A stretch of 64,000 bases of DNA from Enterobacterales bacterium CwR94 (lineage in GTDB: Bacteria; Pseudomonadota; Gammaproteobacteria; Enterobacterales; Enterobacteriaceae), in contig KZ478072.1 in the NCBI GenBank assembly GCA_002837195.1, positions 1-64,000 on the forward strand. Reading direction: 5' to 3'. The translations under genes and the position numbers were made by a program. Positions 43,404-53,048 of the stretch are shown here, piece by piece. The notes under the pieces were generated by a model. The model was not told where the DNA came from. It searched no databases and was given only the letters and a program-made list of their open reading frames with translations. The number at the start of each line of letters is the position of its first letter. The first letter of the stretch is position 1.

Positions 43404-44689
43404 CAAAGAAAAGTGACAAGCCACGTATAAACCGGGGGATCTCACTGGTTTCAATGAGTATCGTGTTAGCGATAGTTCTAATCGCTGCTCCTATTGGCAT
43501 GCAGCGGTATGCCAGCTTCATTGAGGAACAATCATGGACAGTGACAGCCACGCATCTGAGCACTGCAAGTGTGGCCGGGCGCAACTACGTCAGAGATAAT
43601 TACGACACTCTGCTCGCACAAGTAAAAGCAACAGGCAGCATAACAATAACGGGACAGACATTACGTGATAAGGGATATCTGCCATCCGGCTTTGCACTGG
43701 CCAACAACAGCTCCCAAAACTACATCCTTGCCATTACGCGTAATCAGGGTCAGCCCGAAAAGCTAGTCGCCTTTATGCTCACAGCGGGGGGGCAGGAAAT
43801 GTCTTTTAAAGCCCAACGCTATATTGCCCAAAATACATCAGGCTTGGGGGGATATATTTATCCTGCCAATATGGCTAACGGAGCCGGTGGGGGCTGGCAG
43901 ATAAATTTATCGGGACTGGGACTCAGCGGGCAGAGTGGCCATCTGGTGACATATATGACATCAGATGTGCTGGCGGGTGGTGCCGAAGAGAGCGATCGTC
44001 TTTACCGCTTCCAGGTCAGTGGACGTCCGGATCTCAATCGAATGCATACAGACATAGATATGAACGGCAGTAGCTTGAATAAAGCTAAAGATGTGAATGC
44101 CGAAACAGGACATTACAGCGGTCAGTTAACCGCAGGTTCGGGTGCGTTCAGTGGTGCTGTCACTGCGGGTAACGATATAAGAACGACAGATGGCTGGTTT
44201 ATCACAAAAGGGAATAAAGGATGGATGAATGAAACCCACGGCGGCGGGCTTTATATGGATGACAACAACTGGATTAAGGCAGCAAACGGAAAAGGTATTT
44301 CGACCACGGGCCAGCTTAAAGGCGGAACTGTCAGTGCGGAAGGTCGCTTATCTACTGGCGACGTTATCGGGCTGGGAAAAATCAGCGTGAAAGGATCGGA
44401 CTGTACAACCATTGGTGATATCAGCCGCGATGCAAAGGGAGCAATTCTGTCCTGCCAGGATAGAAAATGGAAAGGAGCAGGTACCGCTGACGCCTGGTTT
44501 TCCAAGCGTATTCTAAGAGGCAACACGTTGGATCTCGGTTCTCATTCTTACTGTGCCCTGGCCCTTGCTTCTTTTGACTACAACAACTGGCGTGCCTGTG
44601 AAATCACGCGCAAGCCTAACGGTAACTGGCAACTTCGTGCACAGTTTATCGGAAATGGTCAGTCGGAATGTCAGGCTGTCTGTTTTTAA
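43400..44689 (+). CDS. pilV: Thin-pilus tip/minor pilin PilV (no shufflon)
   Basis: 429 residues from the ATG at 43400, which overlaps the end of pilU. The N-terminus is a type IV prepilin (RGISLVSMSIVLAIVLIAAP). The middle has repetitive Gly-rich segments, and the C-terminal adhesin part ends in ECQAVCF with paired cysteines. In R64 this end is switched by a shufflon and Rci. Here only a single C-terminus, no sfx repeats and no rci gene are seen, so recipient recognition is fixed. Confidence 0.85.
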   Translation: MTKKSDKPRINRGISLVSMSIVLAIVLIAAPIGMQRYASFIEEQSWTVTATHLSTASVAGRNYVRDNYDTLLAQVKATGSITITGQTLRDKGYLPSGFALANNSSQNYILAITRNQGQPEKLVAFMLTAGGQEMSFKAQRYIAQNTSGLGGYIYPANMANGAGGGWQINLSGLGLSGQSGHLVTYMTSDVLAGGAEESDRLYRFQVSGRPDLNRMHTDIDMNGSSLNKAKDVNAETGHYSGQLTAGSGAFSGAVTAGNDIRTTDGWFITKGNKGWMNETHGGGLYMDDNNWIKAANGKGISTTGQLKGGTVSAEGRLSTGDVIGLGKISVKGSDCTTIGDISRDAKGAILSCQDRKWKGAGTADAWFSKRILRGNTLDLGSHSYCALALASFDYNNWRACEITRKPNGNWQLRAQFIGNGQSECQAVCF

Positions 44690-44776
44690 GTCCGGCCCCC
44701 TCTTCCCGTCTCTTCCTGTCTCTTCGTTAAGCATTCATATCTGAAAGCCCTCTGGGTGAATGAAGGAATAATCACG

Positions 44777-45229
44777 ATGAAAACCACTATTCTGGCCACT
44801 TTGGTCGTCACAGTTCTGTCCGGCTGTCAGACTGCCAATAACGCCTCAATCGCAAACCCGTTAACCGTCTCTGACGATGCATCATCAGTGCGCAAAACGA
44901 TGCAACAGTTGTATTTGAATAGCGCTATTAATCAAAAAAAAATCAGTATACCCGGCAGTTTTTCGGCAAACAGCGATCGTCTCTCGGTTAATTGGGAAGG
45001 AGATGCCACCGAGCTGCTTTCTCAACTGGCCCGCCAGCGCGGTCTGGCATTTGTCTACAGCGGTGTCCGACTGCCGCTGCCGGTCATCGTTCACGCAGAG
45101 AACATCACATTTGAGAATCTGCTTCGCCAGCTGGAAATACAGATTGGCTGGCGGGCTACGCTGAAGCAGCAACCGCTTGAGCTTCATCTCTATTTCGCCT
45201 TACCTGATAAGGGAGGTCGCCTTGCATGA
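44777..45229 (+). CDS. traH: Conjugation lipoprotein TraH (DotD-like)
   Basis: 150 residues from the ATG at 44777 with a lipobox (VLSGC). The C-terminal domain (about 60-145; LLSQLARQRGLAFVYSGVRL) has the secretin N-domain-like fold of DotD. With TraI (DotC) and TraN (DotH) it forms the outer-membrane part of the type I T4SS. Overlaps traI by ATGA. Confidence 0.82.
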   Translation: MKTTILATLVVTVLSGCQTANNASIANPLTVSDDASSVRKTMQQLYLNSAINQKKISIPGSFSANSDRLSVNWEGDATELLSQLARQRGLAFVYSGVRLPLPVIVHAENITFENLLRQLEIQIGWRATLKQQPLELHLYFALPDKGGRLA

Positions 45230-46014
45230 AACGATCGTTACTTGCCGGCCTACTGTTATTCAGCACCCTGCCGGCGCTGGCAGAAGATGCTCCGCCTGGG
45301 AGTATTCAGGATTACCTGAATCCGGCCGCCAATGACTACAACGGACTGAGTGATACCGTCTGGCAGATGCTAAATGATGCAGGCCAGACCGTTGGCTTTC
45401 AGGGAGGTAAAGCCCAGCGCGCCTGGGAATTACGCCAGATATTGACGGAATGGGACAGCGCTCTCAGCGCAATGTACGACTTCCGGCCGCTTATCAGCCG
45501 TCAGGGCTACCTGCCGCCGGTGATAGCCACTTCTGCAGACATGGCCCATGTCACGCCTGACCAGATTCGCACGGCATACCGGACGTACAACATCTTGGTC
45601 CCGGCCCGGTTCGTCAGTAATCCACCAGGCTGGCGTACCTGGCTTTTGCCGGGTCTGGCCAACAAGCGCATCGATGTACCAGATGCCAGCGTTCGTCCAA
45701 AGAACAGCAAGGAAAAGGCGGTCTGGGAAGCCGCAGTTCGCAAGGGTTGGGAAGATGGCCGCCAGAGTGCAGACCGGACGCTAGAGTCAAACTTTAACCG
45801 CCTGACCCGCGACTACACGGGTATGTTGCGTTACTCCACGCTCCTGCAACAGGGCATCATCCAGGCACCGGATGTGAAGGAAACTCAACAGAGCGTTACA
45901 GGCACCCGTGATGAGCTAATGATTGGCGATAAGGTCAAACGAATTCAGGATCCTGCCGGATTTGTTGTGGACAAGAACAAATGGAAGCCCGTTATTCGTA
46001 AGGGGGCGCAATGA
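45226..46014 (+). CDS. traI: Conjugation outer-membrane complex protein TraI (DotC-like)
   Basis: 262 residues with a signal peptide (LPALAEDAPPG) and the DotC/TraI pattern (WEAAVRKGWEDGRQSADRTL). No lipobox cysteine is evident. Despite the name this is not a relaxase. Overlaps traJ by four bases. Confidence 0.85.
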   Translation: MKRSLLAGLLLFSTLPALAEDAPPGSIQDYLNPAANDYNGLSDTVWQMLNDAGQTVGFQGGKAQRAWELRQILTEWDSALSAMYDFRPLISRQGYLPPVIATSADMAHVTPDQIRTAYRTYNILVPARFVSNPPGWRTWLLPGLANKRIDVPDASVRPKNSKEKAVWEAAVRKGWEDGRQSADRTLESNFNRLTRDYTGMLRYSTLLQQGIIQAPDVKETQQSVTGTRDELMIGDKVKRIQDPAGFVVDKNKWKPVIRKGAQ

Positions 46015-47168
46015 CGCTACCTGCATTTAATTTTCACGAGCATGGCGGGCTGCACGCTGACAGCCTGCGGGCCTTTCTGGTCCACTGCGCGCGAAACAGT
46101 GTTTCCGATATTTTCCTACAAGGAGGTGGGCCACTGGTCGTGGATTTGCATGGCCGTAAAGTCCGCGCCAGTGAGTTTCGGATTGAACCGCCACAGTTAA
46201 CCCGACTGATGGATGATGTCTTTTCGGAGCAAATCAAAGGCAACCTGAAGGCTGGTAAAGGTGTAGATCGGGCACTGCAGCTGACCGGTGATATGTACAA
46301 CCGCTATGGGCTGGAACGCGGTGAAAGCCTGCGTTTTCGCTGTAACTTTGTTCAGGCCACTATCGGTGATTACGACATGGTACCGGCTCTGACACTCAGG
46401 ACCATCCCGACGGTCATCCCTGAACTTGATGAGCTGGGGCTTGAGGAGGATTTGCTCCCCTGCCTGCTTCCCCACAAGGGTCTTGGCCTGATTACCGGCG
46501 AAACAGGGTCTGGTAAATCCACCCTTCTGGCGTCTACCTATCAGTATACCGCCAGGAATGACCCCGATCGCAAGATAGTCACAGCAGAGGATCCTATCGA
46601 GTTTCTGCTTAATTTCCCCGATGCGATTCTGATGCCTGAACAATCGCAGATTGGCAGGGATGTCGCTTCATTCGCTGAGCACCTTCGCCTGACGCTGCGC
46701 CGTGCTCCGGGCGTGATTGGTGTGGGTGAGATACGTGACCCGGAAACGCTCAGCGGCGCAATCATGAATGGTCAGTCCGGACACCTCTGTCTGTCCACCA
46801 TGCACACCAACTCCCCCGGGGAGACTATCCCCAGGGCCCTGATGCTGGTTCCGGAGGATCAACGTGAAGCGATGGCCTGGAACCTGCTGAGCAATCTGCA
46901 GTATGTCATTACCCAGCGTCTGCTTCGGACTACGGACGGAAAACGCCAGTCGGTCAGAGAATATCTGGTCTTTGATGATGAAGTGAAAGAATCGCTTGGC
47001 CAGCTGAAGCACACACAATGGCGAAACTGGATTGATAACCGCCTCAGCGAGCGCGGTGAGCGGATGAGCGATAAAGCCTGGCGGATGTATCAGGCCGGTA
47101 GGATTGACCGCAAAGAACTGTTAACGGTTATCAGCCCACGTGAAATTACGCGTAGGGAGGCGCTGTGA
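46011..47168 (+). CDS. traJ: Conjugation ATPase TraJ (DotB-like)
   Basis: 385 residues, VirB11/PilT-like. Walker A GETGSGKST at 163-171, Asp box TAEDPIEF, and LSTMHTNSPGE as His box. It powers the type I T4SS at the inner membrane, as DotB does. It is a distant paralogue of PilQ in the same window. Overlaps traK. Confidence 0.9.
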   Translation: MTLPAFNFHEHGGLHADSLRAFLVHCARNSVSDIFLQGGGPLVVDLHGRKVRASEFRIEPPQLTRLMDDVFSEQIKGNLKAGKGVDRALQLTGDMYNRYGLERGESLRFRCNFVQATIGDYDMVPALTLRTIPTVIPELDELGLEEDLLPCLLPHKGLGLITGETGSGKSTLLASTYQYTARNDPDRKIVTAEDPIEFLLNFPDAILMPEQSQIGRDVASFAEHLRLTLRRAPGVIGVGEIRDPETLSGAIMNGQSGHLCLSTMHTNSPGETIPRALMLVPEDQREAMAWNLLSNLQYVITQRLLRTTDGKRQSVREYLVFDDEVKESLGQLKHTQWRNWIDNRLSERGERMSDKAWRMYQAGRIDRKELLTVISPREITRREAL

Positions 47169-47425
47169 AAATCTGCAAGTGGCGAGATTCAGGACGCCGG
47201 CTGGAAATTTGTGGCATCCCCGTTGTCCTGTTTGCCCTGTACTTTGCGTGGTTCCAGTGGCCCGAAACTAGCACGTTCTGGGCCGTCACGATTCTGATTA
47301 TCTTCTTTCGGATCCTCTCCTTCTTCGGCTTCACCATCACTGTGTTATGGCAACGACTCGTTAGATTCCTGCGTGGCAGGCTGCTGACCGGACGTCCGTG
47401 GTGGTACCGCCGGTTCTTTGAATAA
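47165..47425 (+). CDS. traK: Small membrane protein TraK (IcmT-like)
   Basis: 86 residues with two hydrophobic segments (VVLFALYFAWFQW and FWAVTILIIFFRILSFFGF). Length, topology and place after the DotB-like gene match TraK/IcmT. Overlaps traJ by four bases. Confidence 0.8.
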   Translation: MKICKWRDSGRRLEICGIPVVLFALYFAWFQWPETSTFWAVTILIIFFRILSFFGFTITVLWQRLVRFLRGRLLTGRPWWYRRFFE

Positions 47426-47440
47426 CAGCAGGAACTGATT

Positions 47441-50400
47441 ATGCAAAAACGTACCTACCTCACTATCACACCGGATAACAAAAAGGACGCTCTTCGTGCG
47501 GCCGGACGCCTGGCTGATGGAAATTATGCTCTTGAGTATGATCGTTCAGAAAAACTCTGGTTCGCAAAGCCAGACGCTGACCTTGAGAAGGTAAAACCCT
47601 GGCTTCCTGAAAATACTGTCTCTCAGCTGAATCAGACCACCAACAACAATCTGACGCCCGCAGAAGAGTTCGCACAGGTGCTTAAGGATGCCGGCTTTAT
47701 CCTTCCGAAGAACAGTCTTCCTGAAATGGACGGCAAGCGACACAGGGTTGCCACCGATGGCGATAAAGCCGGAGCCAGCTCCGGTGTATACCAGGGCTTT
47801 CTCGATGGACGTCCGGCGGGCTGGTATCAGGATCACCGGGCAAGTGAAGGCAAGGTGAACTGGACCTCCACCGGATCACATACCTATGACCCGGCAGAGG
47901 CTATGAAGCAACGTGCGCTGGCCGCACAGAAACGCTGGGACAGGGAGATACAGTCACAGCTGGAATTTTCCCGGATGGGAAAAACTCTTTCGCGGCAATG
48001 GAGCAAAATGCCCCCGGCCACGGAGACACACGCTTATCTGGCCCGGAAAGGTGTACCGGCAGCCGACGGCGTTCGTCTGGATAAATACGACAATCTGGTC
48101 ATCCCGCTACGAAACAGCGATGGCGAACTGCGCACCCTTCAGTACATCAAGCCCGACGGTACCAAGAACCTGAAGAAAGGCGCGGAGAAGACGGGCAACT
48201 TCTTTGTAGTAGGGGGCGAACTCAGTCCTGAGCGCCCTGTTCTGTATGCCGAAGGTTATGCCACGGCCGCCAGCCTGCATCTTGCGACCGGAATGCCGGT
48301 TGTAATGACAGTAGATGCCGGCAACTTGGTGACAGTGTCACGAAACCTGAAGGAACGCTATTCGGATAACCACCACATCATCCTCGGCGAAGATGACTTC
48401 ACTAAAACCAACAACCGCGGGGAACAGGACAATAAGGGGGCTAAAAAGGCACAGGAAGCCGCAGCGGCTATTGACGGCATTTACATCATTCCTTCATTCA
48501 CTGAAAGCGAGCGTGTACAAGCGTTCGCCGGTACCGCCTCATTCAGCGATTTTAACGATATTCACGTGGCCAACGGGCTGAATGCGGTTCGCGAACAGCT
48601 GGCACCGATTTTCGATGAACTCATTCCCGACTGGCGTCAGTCCTTTACGGAGACTCACAGCATGCCTGACAATGACATCCGGCAGGATGACCCTGCCGTT
48701 CCCTTCCCTGACATCATGGATTATCCGGACCTCGGCGATGACTTTCAGGAAGCATTTGCACCACCAGAGGATAGGCCTGAGAGCACGGTGACCTCCGTGC
48801 AGGTACAGGATTTACCGGAGCCTTCACCTGAAATCGCGCCGCCTGAACCCTCTGTTCCACCACTGACTACGGAGGCAGAGGCAACACCTCCATTACCTCC
48901 GGATGACAAGGATTCTCATCAGGTCCCCGACGAGCCGGTGTTAAACGTGGAACCCGCCGCATCAGATACCGTCGGGGCATCAACTGCAGAAACAACATCG
49001 CTATCAGCGCCAGAGACACCAGTCGTAGCCAGCGCGCCCACGGCCACGGATAACCCCGACCTGCAGAATGCGCCGCTGGCTGAGGCTGTAAATGCACAAA
49101 CGCCACCGGCTGATAGCCCACCTCCCGTGGATGCAACTGCAGAGGACCAGCTTATCGATGCCAGTATTCCGCCAGTGACAGAGCCACCATTGAAAAAGGC
49201 GTCTTCACCGGAAGAACCACTGCAGCCGGCAGCGGCGGAAACGGCTACCACACCGGCTCAGGAAAATGGCTTCTCATTCACCTTTGGGCGGCTGCCTGGT
49301 GACACGAACCCGGAGGGACCGGAAGTCACCCGGATTAATCTGGACGAGCTCCTGCAGGGGCTTACCAGCCGCCAGGAAGACAGAACCTGGGTATATGCGC
49401 TCAATGGCGAAGATGCATTTCGCGATTATGGCGATCGCATCGTTATGGCTTCGCCGCAGGCAAGCGAAAACGATCGCATGATCCTAGCCGCCCTGCTCTC
49501 CGCCAAAGCCAATCAGCGTGGTGCTGTGGAGGTAACAGGCAGTCCGGAGTTCATCCAGCGCACACTGACGTTGATTGCCGATCACAACATCGAGGTGCAT
49601 CTGAAAAACCCGCAGCAGCGCGAGCAATTTGAAGCGCTGTTACAGGCCAGAGCCGCTGAGGCGATGGCAAAGAATGGCATCAACATCAGTACGCCAGGAC
49701 AGGAATCAGCGCCCTCACCTATCGTAGATACACCGCCTGCTGCACCTGGCCCGGCACCCACCACCCCAGTGAATGACACCGCCAGCCAGGTTCCTTCGAA
49801 AACCGCCGGACCCGCGACTCCGGAAATGACCGTCTTTGAGAAAGAAACACTAAGAACCGGGCTGACCGGAAAGCTGCTCGAATCCGGACGGGCACCGTAT
49901 CAGTTCGATAAAGCCAACACGGACAGCTTTTATGTCCAGCTGCGCACAAAAGCAGGTAACAAGATTTACTGGGGTGTGGAGCTGGAACAGGCCCTGAAAG
50001 ACAGTGGCCAGAAACAGGGTGACATTGTGAAGCTGCAGTATCTGGGCAAGAAACCGGTGACCATCAACGTTCCTCTTACCAATGCAGAGGGGATGGTAAC
50101 CGGATACGAACGTCAGGAGAAACATCGTAATCACTGGTCACTGACGCCGGCTCAGGATAACCGCTTACTGGTTGCTGACCGACAACACGTTGCGCCAGCA
50201 GAACTGTCAGCCTATGACGGTAATGCCTTCTGGCAGCTCCAGCACCAGGTTGTTAAGACGGCCGCACTGTCTTTAACGCTTCCGGATCCCGCAGGCCACG
50301 GTCTGCTATATACCGGCCCGGACGGTGAAGGACAAAAACCGCCTCAATCAACTCCGGAAAATGCTGTGGTACCGGCGCTCTCAAAAGCTGCAGGCTCAGT

Positions 50401-50836
50401 GGTCATGCAGGCAGCTGGCGCTGAAGGCGAACTGCTGGCACATCTGGTGAAAGGCCACGGCGATTACCTACAGGGTGTGATGCGTCATGAAGGTGAGCTA
50501 CGCCATGTACTGGCCCGGGTATGCACGGGCGCCAACGGAAATACGTGGCTTGCCGTAAATACGGTTTCCGATACCGGCACTCTCGCCCTCATTGGCCACG
50601 GTTCGGCGGTGAACGCAGTGAAGAATGGTGAAGCCCAGCGGGATACCTTTGCCTTTCAGCTTAAAGGGAAGGACGCCCCGAAATTCGCCGTTCCTCTGCT
50701 CTCACCGGAAAAGATCCCGCCGGCCCTGCACAGCAAGCTGGGGTTCGACAAACCCTGGACACCGCCGAAAGCACCGGAGCCTGAGCAGGCACCCCGGGCG
50801 CAGGCCAAACCGGCTAATCAACCGCAACCCATGTGA
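47441..50836 (+). CDS. Conjugative DNA primase with Toprim and LPD7-like domains
   Basis: 1131 residues. A DUF5710-like head (about 1-60; KDALRAAGRLADGNYALEYD) is followed by a primase-like N-terminal domain and a Toprim domain near 200-320, with its acidic residues in YAEGYATAAS and ILGEDD. A long Pro/Ala-rich linker (about 425-620) precedes an LPD7-like domain (about 630-720; RTWVYALNGEDAFRDYGDRI) and a C-terminal part (about 800-1131). IncL/M plasmids carry such a primase (TraC) between traK and traL, as here; R64 has Sog. It should prime the complementary strand in the recipient. Confidence 0.82.
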   Translation: MQKRTYLTITPDNKKDALRAAGRLADGNYALEYDRSEKLWFAKPDADLEKVKPWLPENTVSQLNQTTNNNLTPAEEFAQVLKDAGFILPKNSLPEMDGKRHRVATDGDKAGASSGVYQGFLDGRPAGWYQDHRASEGKVNWTSTGSHTYDPAEAMKQRALAAQKRWDREIQSQLEFSRMGKTLSRQWSKMPPATETHAYLARKGVPAADGVRLDKYDNLVIPLRNSDGELRTLQYIKPDGTKNLKKGAEKTGNFFVVGGELSPERPVLYAEGYATAASLHLATGMPVVMTVDAGNLVTVSRNLKERYSDNHHIILGEDDFTKTNNRGEQDNKGAKKAQEAAAAIDGIYIIPSFTESERVQAFAGTASFSDFNDIHVANGLNAVREQLAPIFDELIPDWRQSFTETHSMPDNDIRQDDPAVPFPDIMDYPDLGDDFQEAFAPPEDRPESTVTSVQVQDLPEPSPEIAPPEPSVPPLTTEAEATPPLPPDDKDSHQVPDEPVLNVEPAASDTVGASTAETTSLSAPETPVVASAPTATDNPDLQNAPLAEAVNAQTPPADSPPPVDATAEDQLIDASIPPVTEPPLKKASSPEEPLQPAAAETATTPAQENGFSFTFGRLPGDTNPEGPEVTRINLDELLQGLTSRQEDRTWVYALNGEDAFRDYGDRIVMASPQASENDRMILAALLSAKANQRGAVEVTGSPEFIQRTLTLIADHNIEVHLKNPQQREQFEALLQARAAEAMAKNGINISTPGQESAPSPIVDTPPAAPGPAPTTPVNDTASQVPSKTAGPATPEMTVFEKETLRTGLTGKLLESGRAPYQFDKANTDSFYVQLRTKAGNKIYWGVELEQALKDSGQKQGDIVKLQYLGKKPVTINVPLTNAEGMVTGYERQEKHRNHWSLTPAQDNRLLVADRQHVAPAELSAYDGNAFWQLQHQVVKTAALSLTLPDPAGHGLLYTGPDGEGQKPPQSTPENAVVPALSKAAGSVVMQAAGAEGELLAHLVKGHGDYLQGVMRHEGELRHVLARVCTGANGNTWLAVNTVSDTGTLALIGHGSAVNAVKNGEAQRDTFAFQLKGKDAPKFAVPLLSPEKIPPALHSKLGFDKPWTPPKAPEPEQAPRAQAKPANQPQPM

Positions 50837-50843
50837 GGATCTC

Positions 50844-51287
50844 ATGCGAAAAATGCTCTGTACCACCCTTCTTTTTCTGGCGTTTCTTCCTGCCGCTGAC
50901 GCGGCTTCCTGTCGCGCAGGCACTGCTGCAAAAGCAGGTAGTGAAGCCGGATACAATCGGGCAAAAGAAGCCGCTGATGCCTGGTCGCAGCGCCAGAACA
51001 ATGTCACAGCGTCATTGGGTGACTGCCTGGGGAATATTTCCACCACTATTACGGCGCCAACGTTTCCCAACCTGACCGACGTCATGAACCAGATTGGCCA
51101 GAAAATTTGCAAGGTGGCTCGTGACAAAATCAGTGATTACGTCCCTCCAACCATCGACCCCTGGGGAGACTATGCCTCCAGTAGCGGCCTGTCGTCCTAC
51201 AACTCGGGAACAACTTCCATTCCCGTCACAACGCAATCATCCCCGGCGGCCACTGACAGTGGCCGTTCTTTTATCTCACTGAACTGA
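50844..51287 (+). CDS. traL: Conjugation protein TraL
   Basis: 147 residues from the ATG at 50844 (GAGG upstream); a longer open frame starting at 50625 is a shadow of the primase. Signal peptide (LPAADAAS), then a helical periplasmic region with two cysteines and a Ser/Thr-rich tail. Position between primase and traM matches IncL/M TraL. Confidence 0.75.
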   Translation: MRKMLCTTLLFLAFLPAADAASCRAGTAAKAGSEAGYNRAKEAADAWSQRQNNVTASLGDCLGNISTTITAPTFPNLTDVMNQIGQKICKVARDKISDYVPPTIDPWGDYASSSGLSSYNSGTTSIPVTTQSSPAATDSGRSFISLN

Positions 51288-51300
51288 TGGAAACCACCAA

Positions 51301-52023
51301 GTGACGAAACAATCTCCAGCCTCCCCGGGGGAGGCATCTTCAGACACGGCCAAAAAGGTTCCCGAGTTTGATGAGAAACACCTCGCACCCTTCATGGAGG
51401 CAATGCAGCTTCAAAAAGACAGGATGCTTAACGCCGCCTTTGCCCGTAAATGTTTGGCAGTCGCTCTGGTGTCCGTTTCCTTCAACCTGGTGCAGTTTCC
51501 GGTTAACGCCTGGCTTGCCTGGCAGGTCGCTCACCCTCCGGTAAAATACTTCGCCACGCTAAATGGCAGCGTACTGGCGCAATATCCAACGTCCGAGCCG
51601 GCTTACAGCGACGATGACGTCATTGCCTTTGGTGACAAAGTTATCCGCAGCGCCTTCCAGCTCGACTTCAAAAACTTCCGCACGCAAATAAGCGATCAGC
51701 AGCAGAAGTTCTCAGAGGACGGCTTCAGGAGTTACTACAGCGCGCTGACAAACTCAAACCTGTTCGCAAAGGTGAAGAAAGACAAGCTGCTGATGTCGGC
51801 CAACGTCACCCGCAAGGGGATGATTTACCGGCGTGGCCGTGAAGGTTCGGACGGGCCCTATATCTGGGAAGTTCAGTATCCCGTCACCCTGAGCCTCGAT
51901 GGCCAGACCCGCAGTCTGCCACCTCAGAACTTCACTTTTACGATCCGCATTCAGCGAACCGACGTCAGGCTCAAGCCTGAAGGAATCGAAGTGGCCTCCG
52001 TGGTCACCCGGGATGCACGCTAA
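51301..52023 (+). CDS. traM: Inner-membrane core protein TraM (DotI/IcmL-like)
   Basis: 240 residues from a GTG at 51301. One transmembrane helix (about 60-85; CLAVALVSVSFNLVQFPVNA) and a periplasmic domain like DotI/IcmL (NTF2-like; WEVQYPVTLSL). Part of the DotI-DotJ inner-membrane subcomplex counterpart. Confidence 0.85.
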   Translation: MTKQSPASPGEASSDTAKKVPEFDEKHLAPFMEAMQLQKDRMLNAAFARKCLAVALVSVSFNLVQFPVNAWLAWQVAHPPVKYFATLNGSVLAQYPTSEPAYSDDDVIAFGDKVIRSAFQLDFKNFRTQISDQQQKFSEDGFRSYYSALTNSNLFAKVKKDKLLMSANVTRKGMIYRRGREGSDGPYIWEVQYPVTLSLDGQTRSLPPQNFTFTIRIQRTDVRLKPEGIEVASVVTRDAR

Positions 52024-52038
52024 GTATCAGGAAACCTC

Positions 52039-53046
52039 ATGAAAATTCGACTTCTCACGACAGCAATTTTGCTTTTGTCGGCGGGCTCTGTGCTGGCTGC
52101 TGACTGGGCAGACGCCCGAACAAACACCCCCACTACTGCATTACCGCCCGCACCTTCCCCGGCGACTCAAGAAGTGGCCACAACGGCGCCTCCTGCAGCA
52201 CAAAACGAACCCGCTGCGGACATTACCGCTCCGCTACGTCAGTCACCACCGGCGCCACCTTCAGCAGCTGAAGCCTGGGCTATCGGCCAGGCCGCTCCGC
52301 TTAACCGCGGTGAGATTGAAAACGTCAACCGGGCTGTCGATAACGCCAGTCGCGGTCGCGCCTGGCAACCAGCAGATGTGGTGCCTCGCATTTCCACTCT
52401 GACAGTGAATCTCTCCCCGGGGGCCTCCTTACCGGTACTGCGAACTGCCACGCGTCAGGCCAGCACGGTGATGTTTACGGACAATACCGGGGCTCCATGG
52501 CCACTGGCGGCCCCGCCTTATAACGCTAATGCCGATGGCTTTACGGTGAACTATATCCCGGACAGCAGCGTGATGACGGTTCAGGCCAGGCGGCAGTACG
52601 ACCGCGGGAATGTCACGGTATATCTGAAAGGGCTGGCCGTGCCAATTATTGTGGATGTCACCAGCGGTGAGGCCAGTAACACAGCTAAATCCCGCGTCAT
52701 TGATACTCGTCTGGATCTGCGCATTCCGCAGCGCGGTCCACTGGCGAAAAGGATGCCTGCACCTCAATCAAAGATTGGCCTGAATGACCCAACGCTGCAG
52801 GCCTTTCTCGATGGCGTTCCCCCTAAAGATGCTCGTCGTCTGAAAACCGAAGGGGCCGTGCCGGATACACAGGTCTGGCAGATGGGAGACGACCTCTACA
52901 TCCGCACCCGCAGTGAGCTGCGTGATGCCTTCGAACAAACCCTGGCCTCTGGCGACGGAACCTGGTTGTACAAACTGCCACTGACCCCGGAAGTGGCTCT
53001 CTCTCATGCCGGTAAAACGGTCTGGATGACCTTATCTCTGGAGTAA
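52039..53046 (+). CDS. traN: Outer-membrane core protein TraN (DotH/IcmK-like)
   Basis: 335 residues with signal peptide (GSVLAADWAD), a Pro-rich N-terminal region and a C-terminal VirB9/DotH-like domain (about 150-335; TVMFTDNTGAPWPL, GNVTVYLKGLAVPIIVDV). With TraH and TraI it makes the outer-membrane ring. Confidence 0.87.
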   Translation: MKIRLLTTAILLLSAGSVLAADWADARTNTPTTALPPAPSPATQEVATTAPPAAQNEPAADITAPLRQSPPAPPSAAEAWAIGQAAPLNRGEIENVNRAVDNASRGRAWQPADVVPRISTLTVNLSPGASLPVLRTATRQASTVMFTDNTGAPWPLAAPPYNANADGFTVNYIPDSSVMTVQARRQYDRGNVTVYLKGLAVPIIVDVTSGEASNTAKSRVIDTRLDLRIPQRGPLAKRMPAPQSKIGLNDPTLQAFLDGVPPKDARRLKTEGAVPDTQVWQMGDDLYIRTRSELRDAFEQTLASGDGTWLYKLPLTPEVALSHAGKTVWMTLSLE

Positions 53047-53048
53047 TC

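Noticed and set aside
43400..44776. Shufflon at the 3' end of pilV
   Set aside because: No sfx-like inverted repeats, no alternative C-terminal segments and no rci gene were found.
50625..50843. Extended start for the TraL gene
   Set aside because: The extension is a shadow frame of the primase 3' end; the ATG at 50844 has GAGG and begins a signal peptide.
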